A stretch of DNA of 64,000 nucleotides from Mycolicibacterium sp. Lineage in GTDB: Bacteria; Actinomycetota; Actinomycetes; Mycobacteriales; Mycobacteriaceae. Below the pieces are notes generated by a model that had not been told where the DNA came from, did no database searches, and worked only from the letters and a program-made list of their open reading frames with translations. Below, in pieces: positions 25,007 to 34,367 of the stretch (position 1 is the first letter of the stretch; each line of letters begins with the position of its first letter). The position numbers were made by a program, and so were the translations under genes. Where the stretch lies: the NCBI GenBank assembly GCA_020637165.1, contig JACJWN010000008.1:62001-126000 (forward strand). The letters run 5' to 3'.

Positions 25007-27640
25007 ATGGCGGTCATTGACGACCTCGGGCAGCCGGAACCACAGGCGCCACCACCGGCGGAGGATTTTGGACGTCAGCCGCCCCAGGACCTGGCCGCCG
25101 AGCAGTCGGTGCTCGGGGGCATGCTGCTCAGCAAGGACGCCATCGCCGACGTGCTGGAGCGGCTGCGCCCGGGGGATTTCTACCGCCCGGCCCACCAGAA
25201 CGTCTACGACGCGATCCTGGACCTCTACGGCCGCGGTGAGCCCGCCGACGCGGTCACCGTCGCCGCGGAACTGGACCGGCGCGGTCTGCTGCGGCGTATT
25301 GGCGGCGCGCCGTATCTGCACACCCTGATCTCCACGGTTCCCACCGCGGCCAACGCCGGGTACTACGCCGGCATTGTGGCGGAGAAGGCGCTGCTGCGCC
25401 GTCTGGTGGAAGCCGGCACCCGGGTGGTGCAGTACGGCTACGCCGGGGCGGAGGGGGTCGACGTCAACGAGGTTGTCGATCGCGCCCAGGCGGAGATCTA
25501 CGACGTCACCGAGCGGCGTACCGCCGAGGATTTCGTGCCGCTGGAAGCCCTGCTGCAGCCCACGATGGACGAGATCGACGCCATCGCCTCCCAGGGCGGG
25601 ATCTCCCGCGGCGTGCCGACCGGATTCACCGAACTGGACGAGCTGACCAACGGGCTGCACGGCGGCCAGATGATCGTGATCGCGGCACGGCCCGGAATGG
25701 GGAAGGCACTCAAGCTCGACACCCCGCTGCCGACGCCGACGGGTTGGACCACGATGGAAGAGGTCGCCGTCGATGATTACCTGATCGGAGCCGACGGTCG
25801 GCCGACGCGCGTCGTCGCTGCGACGGAGGTCATGTTCGACCGGCCATGTTTCGAGGTCGAGTTCTCCGACGGGTCGGTGATTGTGGCGGATGCGGAGCAT
25901 CAGTGGCTTACCGATACCCGCGCTTCGCGCAAGTCAGCCCAAGCTGCCGCCGCGGGCTACAACCGCTGCCGAAATCAGCGAACCTTCGCCGCAATCCGCA
26001 CTACGCGTGAAATCGCCGAGACGCTCAGGTGCTCGACACGAGACCGCAGGCTGAACCATTCCGTGGTCAACGCTGAGCCATTGCAGATGCCCGACCGTCA
26101 GCTGCTCGTGCCGCCCTACACACTCGGGGCCTGGCTGGGTGATGGCACAAGCGCCGCGGCGCAAATCACCACCGCAGACCCTGAAATCCTGATGCGCATC
26201 GAAGCTGAGGGTATTGAGACCCGCAAATCTGATGCCGCTCAATACCGCTACTCTCTGGTCCTCCCTCGCCACGCCGACGTCCCGCCACGAGAGTGCGTCG
26301 TCTGCGGTATGGAATTCGTACCCCAGACAAGCCAGGTGCGAACCTGTGGGCGTTCCTGCGGAGGACGCGCACGGTTCACCTCAGCCGCGGTGCCTGCACC
26401 GACCTGCCCGCGTTGCGGCGGTCCGTCCTGCGGGTTGCGCCTCTGCGAGGCATGCCATAACTCCGTCGGAACGCTACAAGCGAGGCTGCGGTCCATCGGC
26501 GTTCTCAATGCCAAGCACATACCGACTGAATACTTGCGAGCCTCCGAAGCGCAGCGCCGTGCACTGTTGGCCGGCTTGCTTGATACCGACGGGACCGTCA
26601 CGAACGGTGGGACGATCCAGTTCCATGTCACGGATCGGCGGTTGGCTGATGACGTATTCGAGCTCATCGTCGGGCTCGGCTACCGGTGTGGCCGCACAAC
26701 CAAACGTGTCCGCGGACGATCGGAATCGACCTCGACGGCCTTCATCCTGAACTTCTCCACCGAAGACGAGGTGTTTGCTCTACACCGGAAGGTCCAAGCG
26801 CATAAGGAAAGACGCTCCGCGGGCGGAACGGCTCGAACCAGTTCGCGCTTCATCACCGACGTTCGACCTGTCGACTCTGTTCCGGTTCGGTGTGTCCAGG
26901 TGGACAATAGTGACCAGATGTATCTCGCTGGCCGCGCGATGATCCCAACTCACAACTCCACCCTGGGCTTGGACTTCCTGCGATCCTGCTCCATCAAGAA
27001 CCGGCTTTCCAGCGTGGTGTTCTCCCTCGAGATGAGCAAGTCCGAAATCGTCATGCGGCTGCTCTCTGCGGAGGCGAAAATCAAACTCGCCGACATGCGT
27101 TCGGGCCGGATGAGCGACGACGACTGGACCCGGTTGGCTCGGCGGATGAGCGAGATCAGCGAGGCGCCGCTCTATATCGACGACTCACCGAACCTGACCA
27201 TGATGGAGATCCGCGCGAAGGCCCGCCGGCTCAAGCAGAAGTCGGATCTGCGGCTGGTGGTCATCGACTACCTTCAGCTCATGACCTCGGGCAAGAAGGT
27301 CGAGTCGCGCCAGCAGGAAGTCTCCGAATTCTCCCGGCAGCTCAAGCTATTGGCCAAGGAACTCGAGGTTCCGGTGGTGGCGATGAGCCAGCTCAACCGT
27401 GGACCGGAGCAGCGCACCGACAAGAAGCCGATGCTGGCCGACCTCCGCGAGTCCGGCGCCATCGAGCAGGACGCCGACATGGTGATCCTTCTACACCGGC
27501 CGGACGCCTTCGAGCGCGACGATCCACGCGGGGGAGAAGCGGATCTCATTGTCGCCAAACACCGTAACGGCCCGACGCGGACGGTGACGGTGGCGCATCA
27601 GCTGCACCTGTCGCGGTTTACGAATATGGCGCGGCAGTAA
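25007..27640 (+). CDS. dnaB: Replicative DNA helicase DnaB containing an intein
   Basis: The hexameric replication-fork helicase, translated as an 878-residue precursor and about 461 residues after splicing. ATG 25007 is chosen because of the GGAGGAAGGGGAG site before it. The N-terminal domain (LAAEQSVLGGMLLSKDAIAD) is followed by the RecA-like domain, whose P-loop ARPGMGK is split from STLGLDFLRS by the intein at 25706-26956. Walker B (LVVIDYLQLM) and the LRESGAIEQDADMVILLHRP block are intact. The C-terminus HLSRFTNMARQ is complete. Nine bases after its stop a Tn7-like island begins, so this 3' end is the likely attachment site. Confidence 0.97.
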   Translation: MAVIDDLGQPEPQAPPPAEDFGRQPPQDLAAEQSVLGGMLLSKDAIADVLERLRPGDFYRPAHQNVYDAILDLYGRGEPADAVTVAAELDRRGLLRRIGGAPYLHTLISTVPTAANAGYYAGIVAEKALLRRLVEAGTRVVQYGYAGAEGVDVNEVVDRAQAEIYDVTERRTAEDFVPLEALLQPTMDEIDAIASQGGISRGVPTGFTELDELTNGLHGGQMIVIAARPGMGKALKLDTPLPTPTGWTTMEEVAVDDYLIGADGRPTRVVAATEVMFDRPCFEVEFSDGSVIVADAEHQWLTDTRASRKSAQAAAAGYNRCRNQRTFAAIRTTREIAETLRCSTRDRRLNHSVVNAEPLQMPDRQLLVPPYTLGAWLGDGTSAAAQITTADPEILMRIEAEGIETRKSDAAQYRYSLVLPRHADVPPRECVVCGMEFVPQTSQVRTCGRSCGGRARFTSAAVPAPTCPRCGGPSCGLRLCEACHNSVGTLQARLRSIGVLNAKHIPTEYLRASEAQRRALLAGLLDTDGTVTNGGTIQFHVTDRRLADDVFELIVGLGYRCGRTTKRVRGRSESTSTAFILNFSTEDEVFALHRKVQAHKERRSAGGTARTSSRFITDVRPVDSVPVRCVQVDNSDQMYLAGRAMIPTHNSTLGLDFLRSCSIKNRLSSVVFSLEMSKSEIVMRLLSAEAKIKLADMRSGRMSDDDWTRLARRMSEISEAPLYIDDSPNLTMMEIRAKARRLKQKSDLRLVVIDYLQLMTSGKKVESRQQEVSEFSRQLKLLAKELEVPVVAMSQLNRGPEQRTDKKPMLADLRESGAIEQDADMVILLHRPDAFERDDPRGGEADLIVAKHRNGPTRTVTVAHQLHLSRFTNMARQ
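25706..26956 (+). other. Class 3 DnaB intein with LAGLIDADG endonuclease
   Basis: A 417-residue in-frame insertion between Lys and Ser of the DnaB P-loop. It starts with Ala (ALKLDTPLPTPTGW), not Cys or Ser, and ends in PTHN before +1 Ser. The class 3 triad is present: Trp67 in EHQWLTD, Cys396 in VRCVQVD and Thr415 in IPTHN. The endonuclease has LAGLIDADG-like blocks LGAWLGDGTS and LLAGLLDTDGTV. Between them is a Cys-rich insert with CVVC...CGRSC and CPRC...CEAC pairs that resembles zinc knuckles. A DnaB intein at this loop is known in M. smegmatis. The endonuclease reading frame is intact. Confidence 0.92.
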
Positions 27641-27649
27641 CGACCGACC

Positions 27650-27746
27650 TGTAGGTTCCGCTTTTCGGTGGCAAAATTCCGCTTTCAGTGGCAAAGCGTT
27701 GGCAATTTTGCCGGAAAGTTGTTAGGTCGGCTAGTCAACTGTTGAC
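27650..27746 (+). repeat. tnsA-proximal (R-type) end of element A
   Basis: Begins TGTAGGTTCCGCTTTTCGG. Two tandem sites of form TTCCGCTTT-N3-GTGGC start at 27656 and 27677, 21 bp apart, followed by a TTGGCAATTTTGCCGG segment. These are the presumed TnsB-binding sites. A perfect odd palindrome, GTCAACTGTTGAC, closes the conserved block at 27734. The same block recurs at 47888 and 62847. Confidence 0.85.
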
Positions 27747-27808
27747 GGTGGAGCGGTCCGAGTGCGACGCTGACGATGCGGTGGTTGCTTCACCGCGCGG
27801 AGCAAGCG

Positions 27809-28546
27809 ATGTCGGTTCCTATCCGCGTGGACTTGAATTCCGCGGTCGTCACCTACCGACCAGCGGCGGGTGAAGAGCGGTCGGTAACCGCTCACGAGGT
27901 GACGCCAAAGGGGTTGTTCGAGGGCCACCCATGGCGCACTTTCCGAAGCTACAACGGCCAGAGGCACTACTCGGGAACGTATTGGTCATCGACCCTTGGT
28001 GACCATGTCATCTACGAATCGCGCCTGGAACTCGCAAATCTCATTGCTGCCGATTTTGATCCCCGTGTTGAGCGGATCGCGGCGCAGCCGTTCCAACTGA
28101 CCGCAGAGGTGGAGGGTCAGCCGCGGCGGCACATTCTCGACTACATATGGGGATCTGACGAAAACCCGATTGTGGTTGACGTAGTACGCCGGGAGCGATT
28201 GAGCTACAACAAGGTTCAGCTTCTTTGCGCTTGGACGCGGGTCGTCGTCGAATCGATTGGCTGGAGTTATCTCGTGGTGTGTGAGCCCGATCCTGTCTGG
28301 ATTGCGAACATTCGCTTCCTTGCGGGTTATCGGCGTGAATGGCTCCTGAACCAGGATGTTCTGAAGGCGATCCGTTCTCACCGACTTCACTTTGCCGGGC
28401 TCTCGGTGGGTGAGACGGAATCACTCTTCAGTGCCCCACGATATCTGGTCCGACCCGTTCTGATGCACATGCTCTGGCGCCACGAATACACCTGTGATCT
28501 AACGCAACCCCTCAGGCCCGCAACACTATTGGAGGTTACATCATGA
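27809..28546 (+). CDS. tnsA: TnsA-like transposase endonuclease subunit
   Basis: A 245-residue TnsA-family nuclease, which in Tn7 cuts the 5' strands at the transposon ends. ATG 27809 (MSVPIRVDLNSAVV) is preferred over ATG 27776 because GGAG lies eight bases upstream; element B keeps exactly this ATG and its ribosome-binding site as a relic. PD-(D/E)XK-like residues are Glu70 (IYESRLELA), Asp111 (HILDYIWG) and Asp124 (VVDVVRRE). The Lys expected two residues after Asp124 is Val126, so activity is uncertain. Its stop overlaps the tnsB start (ATGA). Confidence 0.85.
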   Translation: MSVPIRVDLNSAVVTYRPAAGEERSVTAHEVTPKGLFEGHPWRTFRSYNGQRHYSGTYWSSTLGDHVIYESRLELANLIAADFDPRVERIAAQPFQLTAEVEGQPRRHILDYIWGSDENPIVVDVVRRERLSYNKVQLLCAWTRVVVESIGWSYLVVCEPDPVWIANIRFLAGYRREWLLNQDVLKAIRSHRLHFAGLSVGETESLFSAPRYLVRPVLMHMLWRHEYTCDLTQPLRPATLLEVTS

Positions 28547-30651
28547 GTTTTGCCGGAGTACGGATAGGCACTGGAACGCGATTCGTCTATGACGGCGAAG
28601 TGATCGAAGTTGTAGAGATACATGCAGTCAACGGGCCGCCTGAGGTCCTAGCGCGAGAAGTTCGGACTGAAGTCGTACGTCGAATCGCCCTGAATGAACT
28701 GATGTTCTCGCCCCGGGCACGTCTGCTCAGCGATAGCCCAGTGATCGCGTCGGAAGCCGCCCATGGGATGACCGCCTCACTCGCCTGGTCGGCGGCGTCG
28801 GAGTCGGCACGTTGTGAGGCCCGTGAACGGGCGGCCCACGTTCGTGAGGTGCTGACGGGCTACCGCTCAGGTACGGCGTCGGTGGCCGCCCCCGGAGAGC
28901 CGCGAGCGTGTTACTTGCCCCATCTGACTAAAGGTGCTCGGGTGGGCGCGAAGGCTAAGCAGCTCAACATAGGCAAGCGGACTCTCCTCCGGTGGATCAG
29001 CCGCTACGAGAAAGAAGGAGAAACCGGCCTCCTTCCGCACCTAGCGGTGGAGACGGCTCCGATCAGTCGTCGGTTCGAACTCTTCACCCAATTTGCACTC
29101 GACATCATGCGCGAGCAGGTCGACAAGTCACGACCCACCAAGGACTTTGTCTTCAGACATGCCAAAGCCAGATTGATCGGCACGTACGGCGCCGACGTCG
29201 TTCCCATACCGAGTAAAACGAGGGCCTATGAGATCCTCTCCGAGCTCAACAAGCTGTGTCCGCTATTCACCCTGAGCACCAAGCGCAATCGCGATATCGC
29301 TGGGCGCCCCGTCATGCCCTACGGAAAGCTTCATCCGGCCAGGCCGGGGGAGTACCTGCTGATGGATACGACACCGCTGGACGTTCTCGCACTGGACCCG
29401 CACACACTGCGGTGGGTCGGCGTGCAGTTGACGGTAGCGATGGACTGGTACTCCCGCTGCATCACGGGGCTGCGTCTTAGCCCGGTCTCGACCAAAGCGA
29501 TCGACGCGGCCGCGGTGCTCTATCAATCATTCCGGCCGGTCCCATCCGGCCGTGACTGGCCGGCGGAGGCCGTGTGGCCGCCCCATGGCGTGCCGCGATC
29601 CGTTCTCGTCGAAGCCGATGCCCTGCATCTGGCCAGCGTGTTCGCCGCCAACCCCGCGGTGGTTCCGGAGACGCTGGTCGTCGACCACGGGAAAATCTAT
29701 GTCGGCGAACACCTGACGAGTGCCTGCCGGCGACTCGGAATCTCGATACAGCCCGCACGTGTGCGAGTCGCCCACGATAAGGGCCCGGTGGAGCGATTCT
29801 TCCGCACCGTGCGCGAGGGGTTCCTGCTGGAGTTGCCCGGCTATAAGGGCCCGGATCTGTACTCCCGCGGGGTATTTCCGGAGCGCGAAGCTGTGTTCTT
29901 TATCGACGAATTGGAGGCACTGCTGCGCGAGTGGATTGCCGCGGTGTATCACCGACGGCCCCATGACGGGATCGGTGAGACCGGTCTGTGGGCGCTGAGG
30001 ATGTCCCCGGCGCAGATGTTCGAACACGGCGTCACCCGCGCCGGCTACCTTGAAGCGCCGCGCGACCCGTACCTGGCCTATCACTTCCTCGCAGTGGAGT
30101 GGCGCACCATCCAGCACTACGGATTCGAGATCGACCGTAGGTACTACCGCGGGCCGGGCCTCCAAGGCTATGCCGCCGGCGAGAAAAGCCCTTTCCAAGA
30201 GAGGGGAGGCCGGTGGCCGGTCCATGTTGATCCCGATGACGTCCGGCAGGTGTACTTCTTCGATCTGAAGAACACCAACCAATGGCACCCGCTTGCCTGG
30301 ACCGAAGCGGCGATGTGCGACGGGCCGATGAATGAGGACGGCCTGCACTTCGCACGAGATCTGGTGCGCGCGAAACACCACTACTTCGACGACAAACTAG
30401 CGCTCGCCGAGATGCTCGAACGTCGGCACCTCAGCCAGGGTCACACGATGGCCGAGCGGATAGCAGCCCTGCGGCTATCCCGTGAGCAGTCAACACTGAG
30501 CATTGACGCCAAGACCGCGGTTACGGTCGCCGAATTGCCCACCGCGCAGCGTCTTCTCCACGGTGACCCTCCCGGGTTTGAGGACGAACTCGATGACGAT
30601 CCCCTCATCGACGACGGCCACTTCTACGACGAGGTCCTGGAGGACGTATGA
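28543..30651 (+). CDS. tnsB: TnsB-like DDE transposase
   Basis: A 702-residue transposase that binds the ends and cuts and joins the 3' strands. A DNA-binding HTH segment (AKQLNIGKRTLLRWISRYEK) lies near residue 145. The RNase-H-like core has the three acids: Asp near 275 (YLLMDTTPLD), Asp near 380 (TLVVDHGKIY) and Glu near 417 (DKGPVERFFRTVRE). A Mu-type C-terminal barrel and a tail that would contact TnsC follow. It overlaps tnsA and tnsC by four bases each, giving one translationally coupled operon. Its length is close to Tn7 TnsB (702 residues). Confidence 0.92.
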   Translation: MSFAGVRIGTGTRFVYDGEVIEVVEIHAVNGPPEVLAREVRTEVVRRIALNELMFSPRARLLSDSPVIASEAAHGMTASLAWSAASESARCEARERAAHVREVLTGYRSGTASVAAPGEPRACYLPHLTKGARVGAKAKQLNIGKRTLLRWISRYEKEGETGLLPHLAVETAPISRRFELFTQFALDIMREQVDKSRPTKDFVFRHAKARLIGTYGADVVPIPSKTRAYEILSELNKLCPLFTLSTKRNRDIAGRPVMPYGKLHPARPGEYLLMDTTPLDVLALDPHTLRWVGVQLTVAMDWYSRCITGLRLSPVSTKAIDAAAVLYQSFRPVPSGRDWPAEAVWPPHGVPRSVLVEADALHLASVFAANPAVVPETLVVDHGKIYVGEHLTSACRRLGISIQPARVRVAHDKGPVERFFRTVREGFLLELPGYKGPDLYSRGVFPEREAVFFIDELEALLREWIAAVYHRRPHDGIGETGLWALRMSPAQMFEHGVTRAGYLEAPRDPYLAYHFLAVEWRTIQHYGFEIDRRYYRGPGLQGYAAGEKSPFQERGGRWPVHVDPDDVRQVYFFDLKNTNQWHPLAWTEAAMCDGPMNEDGLHFARDLVRAKHHYFDDKLALAEMLERRHLSQGHTMAERIAALRLSREQSTLSIDAKTAVTVAELPTAQRLLHGDPPGFEDELDDDPLIDDGHFYDEVLEDV

Positions 30652-31760
30652 CTACCAAAGCGCCGTCCCGCAGACCCGCCGAGCCCCATTTGGACAACCT
30701 GACCCTCTCCCGCAAAGAGGGATGGCGAGCATGTACCGAAGCCCCGAAGCGGATCGCCCCCGAGCTGCTGACGAAGAGCCAGATACGCCGCCTCAGTGAA
30801 GCGGCGGCCGACATCTACAAGCAGCGACGAGAGGACTGGCATAACAACCTCGGACCGCTGAAGACGCCGCAATTGGCTGCGCTGCACGAGGATCTGTGGG
30901 ACATCCTCGACAGCAACGCCCAGGACGGTGACCACGCCAAGGGAGCGGTCGCACTCGATGGCTATCCAGGACTGGGAAAGTCGACGGCGGTCGAGGCATT
31001 CGCCAAAGAGTTCCACCGACGAGAGATCCGCCGCCATGGTGAATTCACCGAGGTCGGCGATGAGCGGTGGCCGGTATGCCGAATCGGTATGCGCGGCAAC
31101 ACTTCCATGAGGGATTTCAACCGCGCGATGTGCGAGTTCTACGGCCACCCGGGATGGCGTGGCAGCACCGAGGAGTTGGGAAGACGGGCACTGGACTATG
31201 TGCTCAAGTGCGAGACGCGGCTGCTGATCATCGACGACCTGCACTTCCTGCACTGGCAGAACAAAGGCGGTATCGAGATCAGCAACAACTTCAAGTACAT
31301 CGTCAACGACTTCCCGATCACGCTGGTCTCCATCGGTATCGGTCTGATCGAACGCGGAGTCCTCATGGATGCCTCTTACGACGAACTGCTCGCACAGACC
31401 AGCCGCAGAACCACCGTTCTGACGATGGAGCCCTACCTCCTCAAGACCGAGTCGCAGCGACGTGACTGGAGAACCCTCCTAACGACCATCGAGCAGCGCC
31501 TCGTTCTCGGTGACAAACGCATCGGCATGCTCGCTGAAGACCTCTCCGACTACCTCTACGAGCGCAGCACCGGCCACATCGGTTCGCTGATGGACCTGAT
31601 CCGGCGGGGATGCGTCCGCGCCATCCGAACCGGCAAGGAGACACTCAACCGGCAGCTGCTGGACACCATCAAGATCGACAGCGCCGCTGAGAAGGGACGT
31701 AAGGAACTCGCCGCGGCATTCCGCACCCGGAAGCTCACCACCAAGCTCAAAGCGTCGTGA
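30648..31760 (+). CDS. tnsC: TnsC-like AAA+ ATPase, transposition regulator
   Basis: A 370-residue AAA+ protein linking the target selector to the transposase. Walker A is GYPGLGKST near residues 105-113 and Walker B is LLIIDDLHFL near 192-200. A sensor-1 region (FPITLVSIGIGLIERG) follows. The first 90 residues (HLDNLTLSRKEGWRACTEAP) are likely the TniQ/TnsB-contacting arm. Tn7 TnsC is longer (about 555 residues); this compact size resembles actinobacterial TniB-like ATPases. ATG overlaps the tnsB stop; tniQ starts four bases after its own stop. Confidence 0.92.
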   Translation: MTTKAPSRRPAEPHLDNLTLSRKEGWRACTEAPKRIAPELLTKSQIRRLSEAAADIYKQRREDWHNNLGPLKTPQLAALHEDLWDILDSNAQDGDHAKGAVALDGYPGLGKSTAVEAFAKEFHRREIRRHGEFTEVGDERWPVCRIGMRGNTSMRDFNRAMCEFYGHPGWRGSTEELGRRALDYVLKCETRLLIIDDLHFLHWQNKGGIEISNNFKYIVNDFPITLVSIGIGLIERGVLMDASYDELLAQTSRRTTVLTMEPYLLKTESQRRDWRTLLTTIEQRLVLGDKRIGMLAEDLSDYLYERSTGHIGSLMDLIRRGCVRAIRTGKETLNRQLLDTIKIDSAAEKGRKELAAAFRTRKLTTKLKAS

Positions 31761-31763
31761 ACC

Positions 31764-34367
31764 ATGAGCGTGACCGTCGTGCGCACACCGCCCCTGCGCG
31801 TCACCCCGGCTGCCGGTGAAGCGATCGACTCGTGGTTGGAACGCATCGCGCACCGCTGCAACGTGACCTGGCGGGAGCTGCGGGTCACACAAGGCGGGGT
31901 GATCCCGGCCGGCTCGGACGCCGACCGTTGGATTGGATGTCTCACCACAGAGCAGCGCGCGGCCCTGAACCTGTTCACCGGTATTGATCCGGTTGCGTTG
32001 CGCGCCATGACGCTGGAGGGCTATCCGGCGATTGCCGCCGGCATTGATCCCTGTACCGGTCTGGAGGCGGCGAAGTACCCGTGGCGGCACACCCACGCCT
32101 CCCGGTTCTGCCCGTTCTGCCTTGCAGAGACCGGCGGTGCGTGGCGCCTCGTGTGGCGCATGGTGTGGTTCTTCGCCTGTCCCAGGCATCATTGTCTGCT
32201 TGCGCATCGCTGCCCGGAATGCGGCGCCCCTCAGCGCCGTGGGCCCGTTTCGGGTGTTGTCCCGCAACCGGGACACTGCTCGGCACCTGTGAGTTCTTCG
32301 CCGAAGGACGTCGGTCTTCGATGCGGCGCGGACCTCACGCAGGCACCGGTCATCGCCTTGTCCCCGACCAGCGCGCTGCTCGAAGTGCAAGCAGTCATCG
32401 CCGAGACGATCCTTCACGATCAGGCGAATTTCGGCATTTACCAATCGAATCCGACGCCCGTGCCGCAGGTACTGGCTGACGTTCGCGCAATCGGGGACAA
32501 GTATCTAGCGGCTCTCGACCGAGGTGCCGTCAGCCCGCGATTCCCCGCTGCCGTCATGAGGGAATATCGGGATCTCTCTGATGAGGAGCGCACCGCAGCC
32601 GGGCGTGTGCCAGCGCGCGCCGTGCCTGCCGTCATCACTGCTATCGGCGCAACTGCAGCCATCGCAGTCGTGGGCCAGAGCGAACTTCGGGCGGCCGGCG
32701 CTGTCCTGTCGTCTATCTGGCCGCCGGGGAATCAAGGCAGAATCTCGTTATCCATCACCATGACCGGGCGACTCGGTGGCGATACCAGCGCGGCCCTGCG
32801 GGGTAGTTACCTGGAATGTCTAGCCCCGAAACTCGGTGCTGCCGAACAACTCCAATATCGAATCGGCACAACGTTGCCCACCAAGCCGGCCACCAACCTC
32901 GATCTCGTCCGGATCATGGCCACCCGCATTCCCACGATGCTGTGGTCCCAGTGGTCGCTGCGGCTGGCAGAACAGAACCTGTATCAGCGGTTCCTGCGTT
33001 CCGTGCTCTCGGTGGGTCTACTCCTGATTGGCCACGACATTAGAGTCGAAGAAGCGATCGCGGCCCTGGGCTGCCCGCAAGCACGGGCGAGCTTTCATGC
33101 TGGAATGCGCAATTTGTCGAAATCACCTCACTGGCCGGATGTCCGGAGTGCGCTCTACCGCTTGTCCGACTATCTGCGGGTGCACGGGTCGCCCATCAAT
33201 TACCACCGCCGCCGGCAGCTGAATTTCGATGGCCTGCTGACGGAACCGACCTGGCGAAGAATCTGCCGGGAGACAACTACCAGACCTGAAGGCATAACAG
33301 CGGTACGGACGTTTCTCATCGAACGCCTCACTGGGACTTCCCAATTTCGCACACCAGTGCCGAAACACCTGGAAGCCCAGCATTCCGCGACGTACCGAAT
33401 CCCCCTACGACTGACCCCCGAACTCAACGCCGCGCTGATCCGGCACGCTGAGCACTTCCTCGCCCAGCGCCAAATCCGGAATGAACCCGTTCAATGGAGT
33501 CCGCCGATTTCCCTTCTGGAGGGCCTCCATCTGCCAACCAATGGTGTATCGGTTGACGTCGACGAGATGCACCGATTAGTCAACCGTTGGCGCCACGGGG
33601 ACCTCTCCACCGCCGTCATACTCAAACGGCTCGGAGTCAGCGCCGAGGTCTTTCGGCAGGCCTGCGAGGAGAGCCCGACCCCTCGCGAACCGCGCCGTCC
33701 CTATCGGCGCACGGTGCCGAAGCCCCAACCTGCATCCGAGATGGCGCGCGCCGCTCTGCCGCCTGATCGGTTGCGACGGCTTTATGAAGTTGAAGGCCAG
33801 AGCCTCCGCGGCATCGGCGCCTCGATCGGGGTCTCACGCCAAACGGTCCTTCACTTGGCCCACGACTACGGGATTGTCATCACGCCGCATGGCAGGGGTA
33901 GGTACCACATCGACCCACAGTGGCTGCGTCAGCAGTACACCGAGAAAAAACGCTCACTGAGTGAGATCAGCGCCGAATGCGGTGTCAGTGTGGGCTGCAT
34001 AGTGAGTGCCGCTCGCCGCGCACAGATTCCTATGAGGGGACTCAGTCGTCGTTCTGCCGAAGAAGTCCTCGCAAACAGGAACGTTCCGCGATGGTTGGTG
34101 CCGGCCGTAACAACACAGGGTGGATGGGAACGGCTGCAGCGACTGCCCGACATCGCTTCGCACGAATCGTTCGCCGCCGCCGGACGAGCCCTCGGGGTGC
34201 CCGGCTTTAGTCTGGGAGCGCAAGTCGCCCGCGTCGAGCGAGACCTGGGCGGCCCAGTGCTCATCCGGGCGACCGAACACCACCCGCTGCGGTTGACGCG
34301 CTTGGGGAAGAAAGTTGTCGCCGCGGTAAGCGCCCTGCAACAAGCGGGTGGCCCCGCTGCAAGCTAA
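31764..34367 (+). CDS. tniQ: TniQ/TnsD-like target selector with C-terminal HTH domains
   Basis: An 867-residue TniQ-family protein, the likely reader of the dnaB 3' attachment site. The N-terminal TniQ domain (LRVTPAAGEAIDSWLERIAH) carries zinc ligands near residues 115-155 (RFCPFCLAET, ACPRHHCLLA, RCPECGAP). After a long middle region come two HTH motifs (SLRGIGASIGVSRQTVLHLA; SLSEISAECGVSVGCIVSA) near residues 680-750. The last 70 residues resemble a LysR-type winged helix (FAAAGRALGVPGFSL ... LRLTRLGKKVVAAV). The final gene of the tns operon, it converges with and overlaps the second tniQ by four bases. Confidence 0.88.
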   Translation: MSVTVVRTPPLRVTPAAGEAIDSWLERIAHRCNVTWRELRVTQGGVIPAGSDADRWIGCLTTEQRAALNLFTGIDPVALRAMTLEGYPAIAAGIDPCTGLEAAKYPWRHTHASRFCPFCLAETGGAWRLVWRMVWFFACPRHHCLLAHRCPECGAPQRRGPVSGVVPQPGHCSAPVSSSPKDVGLRCGADLTQAPVIALSPTSALLEVQAVIAETILHDQANFGIYQSNPTPVPQVLADVRAIGDKYLAALDRGAVSPRFPAAVMREYRDLSDEERTAAGRVPARAVPAVITAIGATAAIAVVGQSELRAAGAVLSSIWPPGNQGRISLSITMTGRLGGDTSAALRGSYLECLAPKLGAAEQLQYRIGTTLPTKPATNLDLVRIMATRIPTMLWSQWSLRLAEQNLYQRFLRSVLSVGLLLIGHDIRVEEAIAALGCPQARASFHAGMRNLSKSPHWPDVRSALYRLSDYLRVHGSPINYHRRRQLNFDGLLTEPTWRRICRETTTRPEGITAVRTFLIERLTGTSQFRTPVPKHLEAQHSATYRIPLRLTPELNAALIRHAEHFLAQRQIRNEPVQWSPPISLLEGLHLPTNGVSVDVDEMHRLVNRWRHGDLSTAVILKRLGVSAEVFRQACEESPTPREPRRPYRRTVPKPQPASEMARAALPPDRLRRLYEVEGQSLRGIGASIGVSRQTVLHLAHDYGIVITPHGRGRYHIDPQWLRQQYTEKKRSLSEISAECGVSVGCIVSAARRAQIPMRGLSRRSAEEVLANRNVPRWLVPAVTTQGGWERLQRLPDIASHESFAAAGRALGVPGFSLGAQVARVERDLGGPVLIRATEHHPLRLTRLGKKVVAAVSALQQAGGPAAS

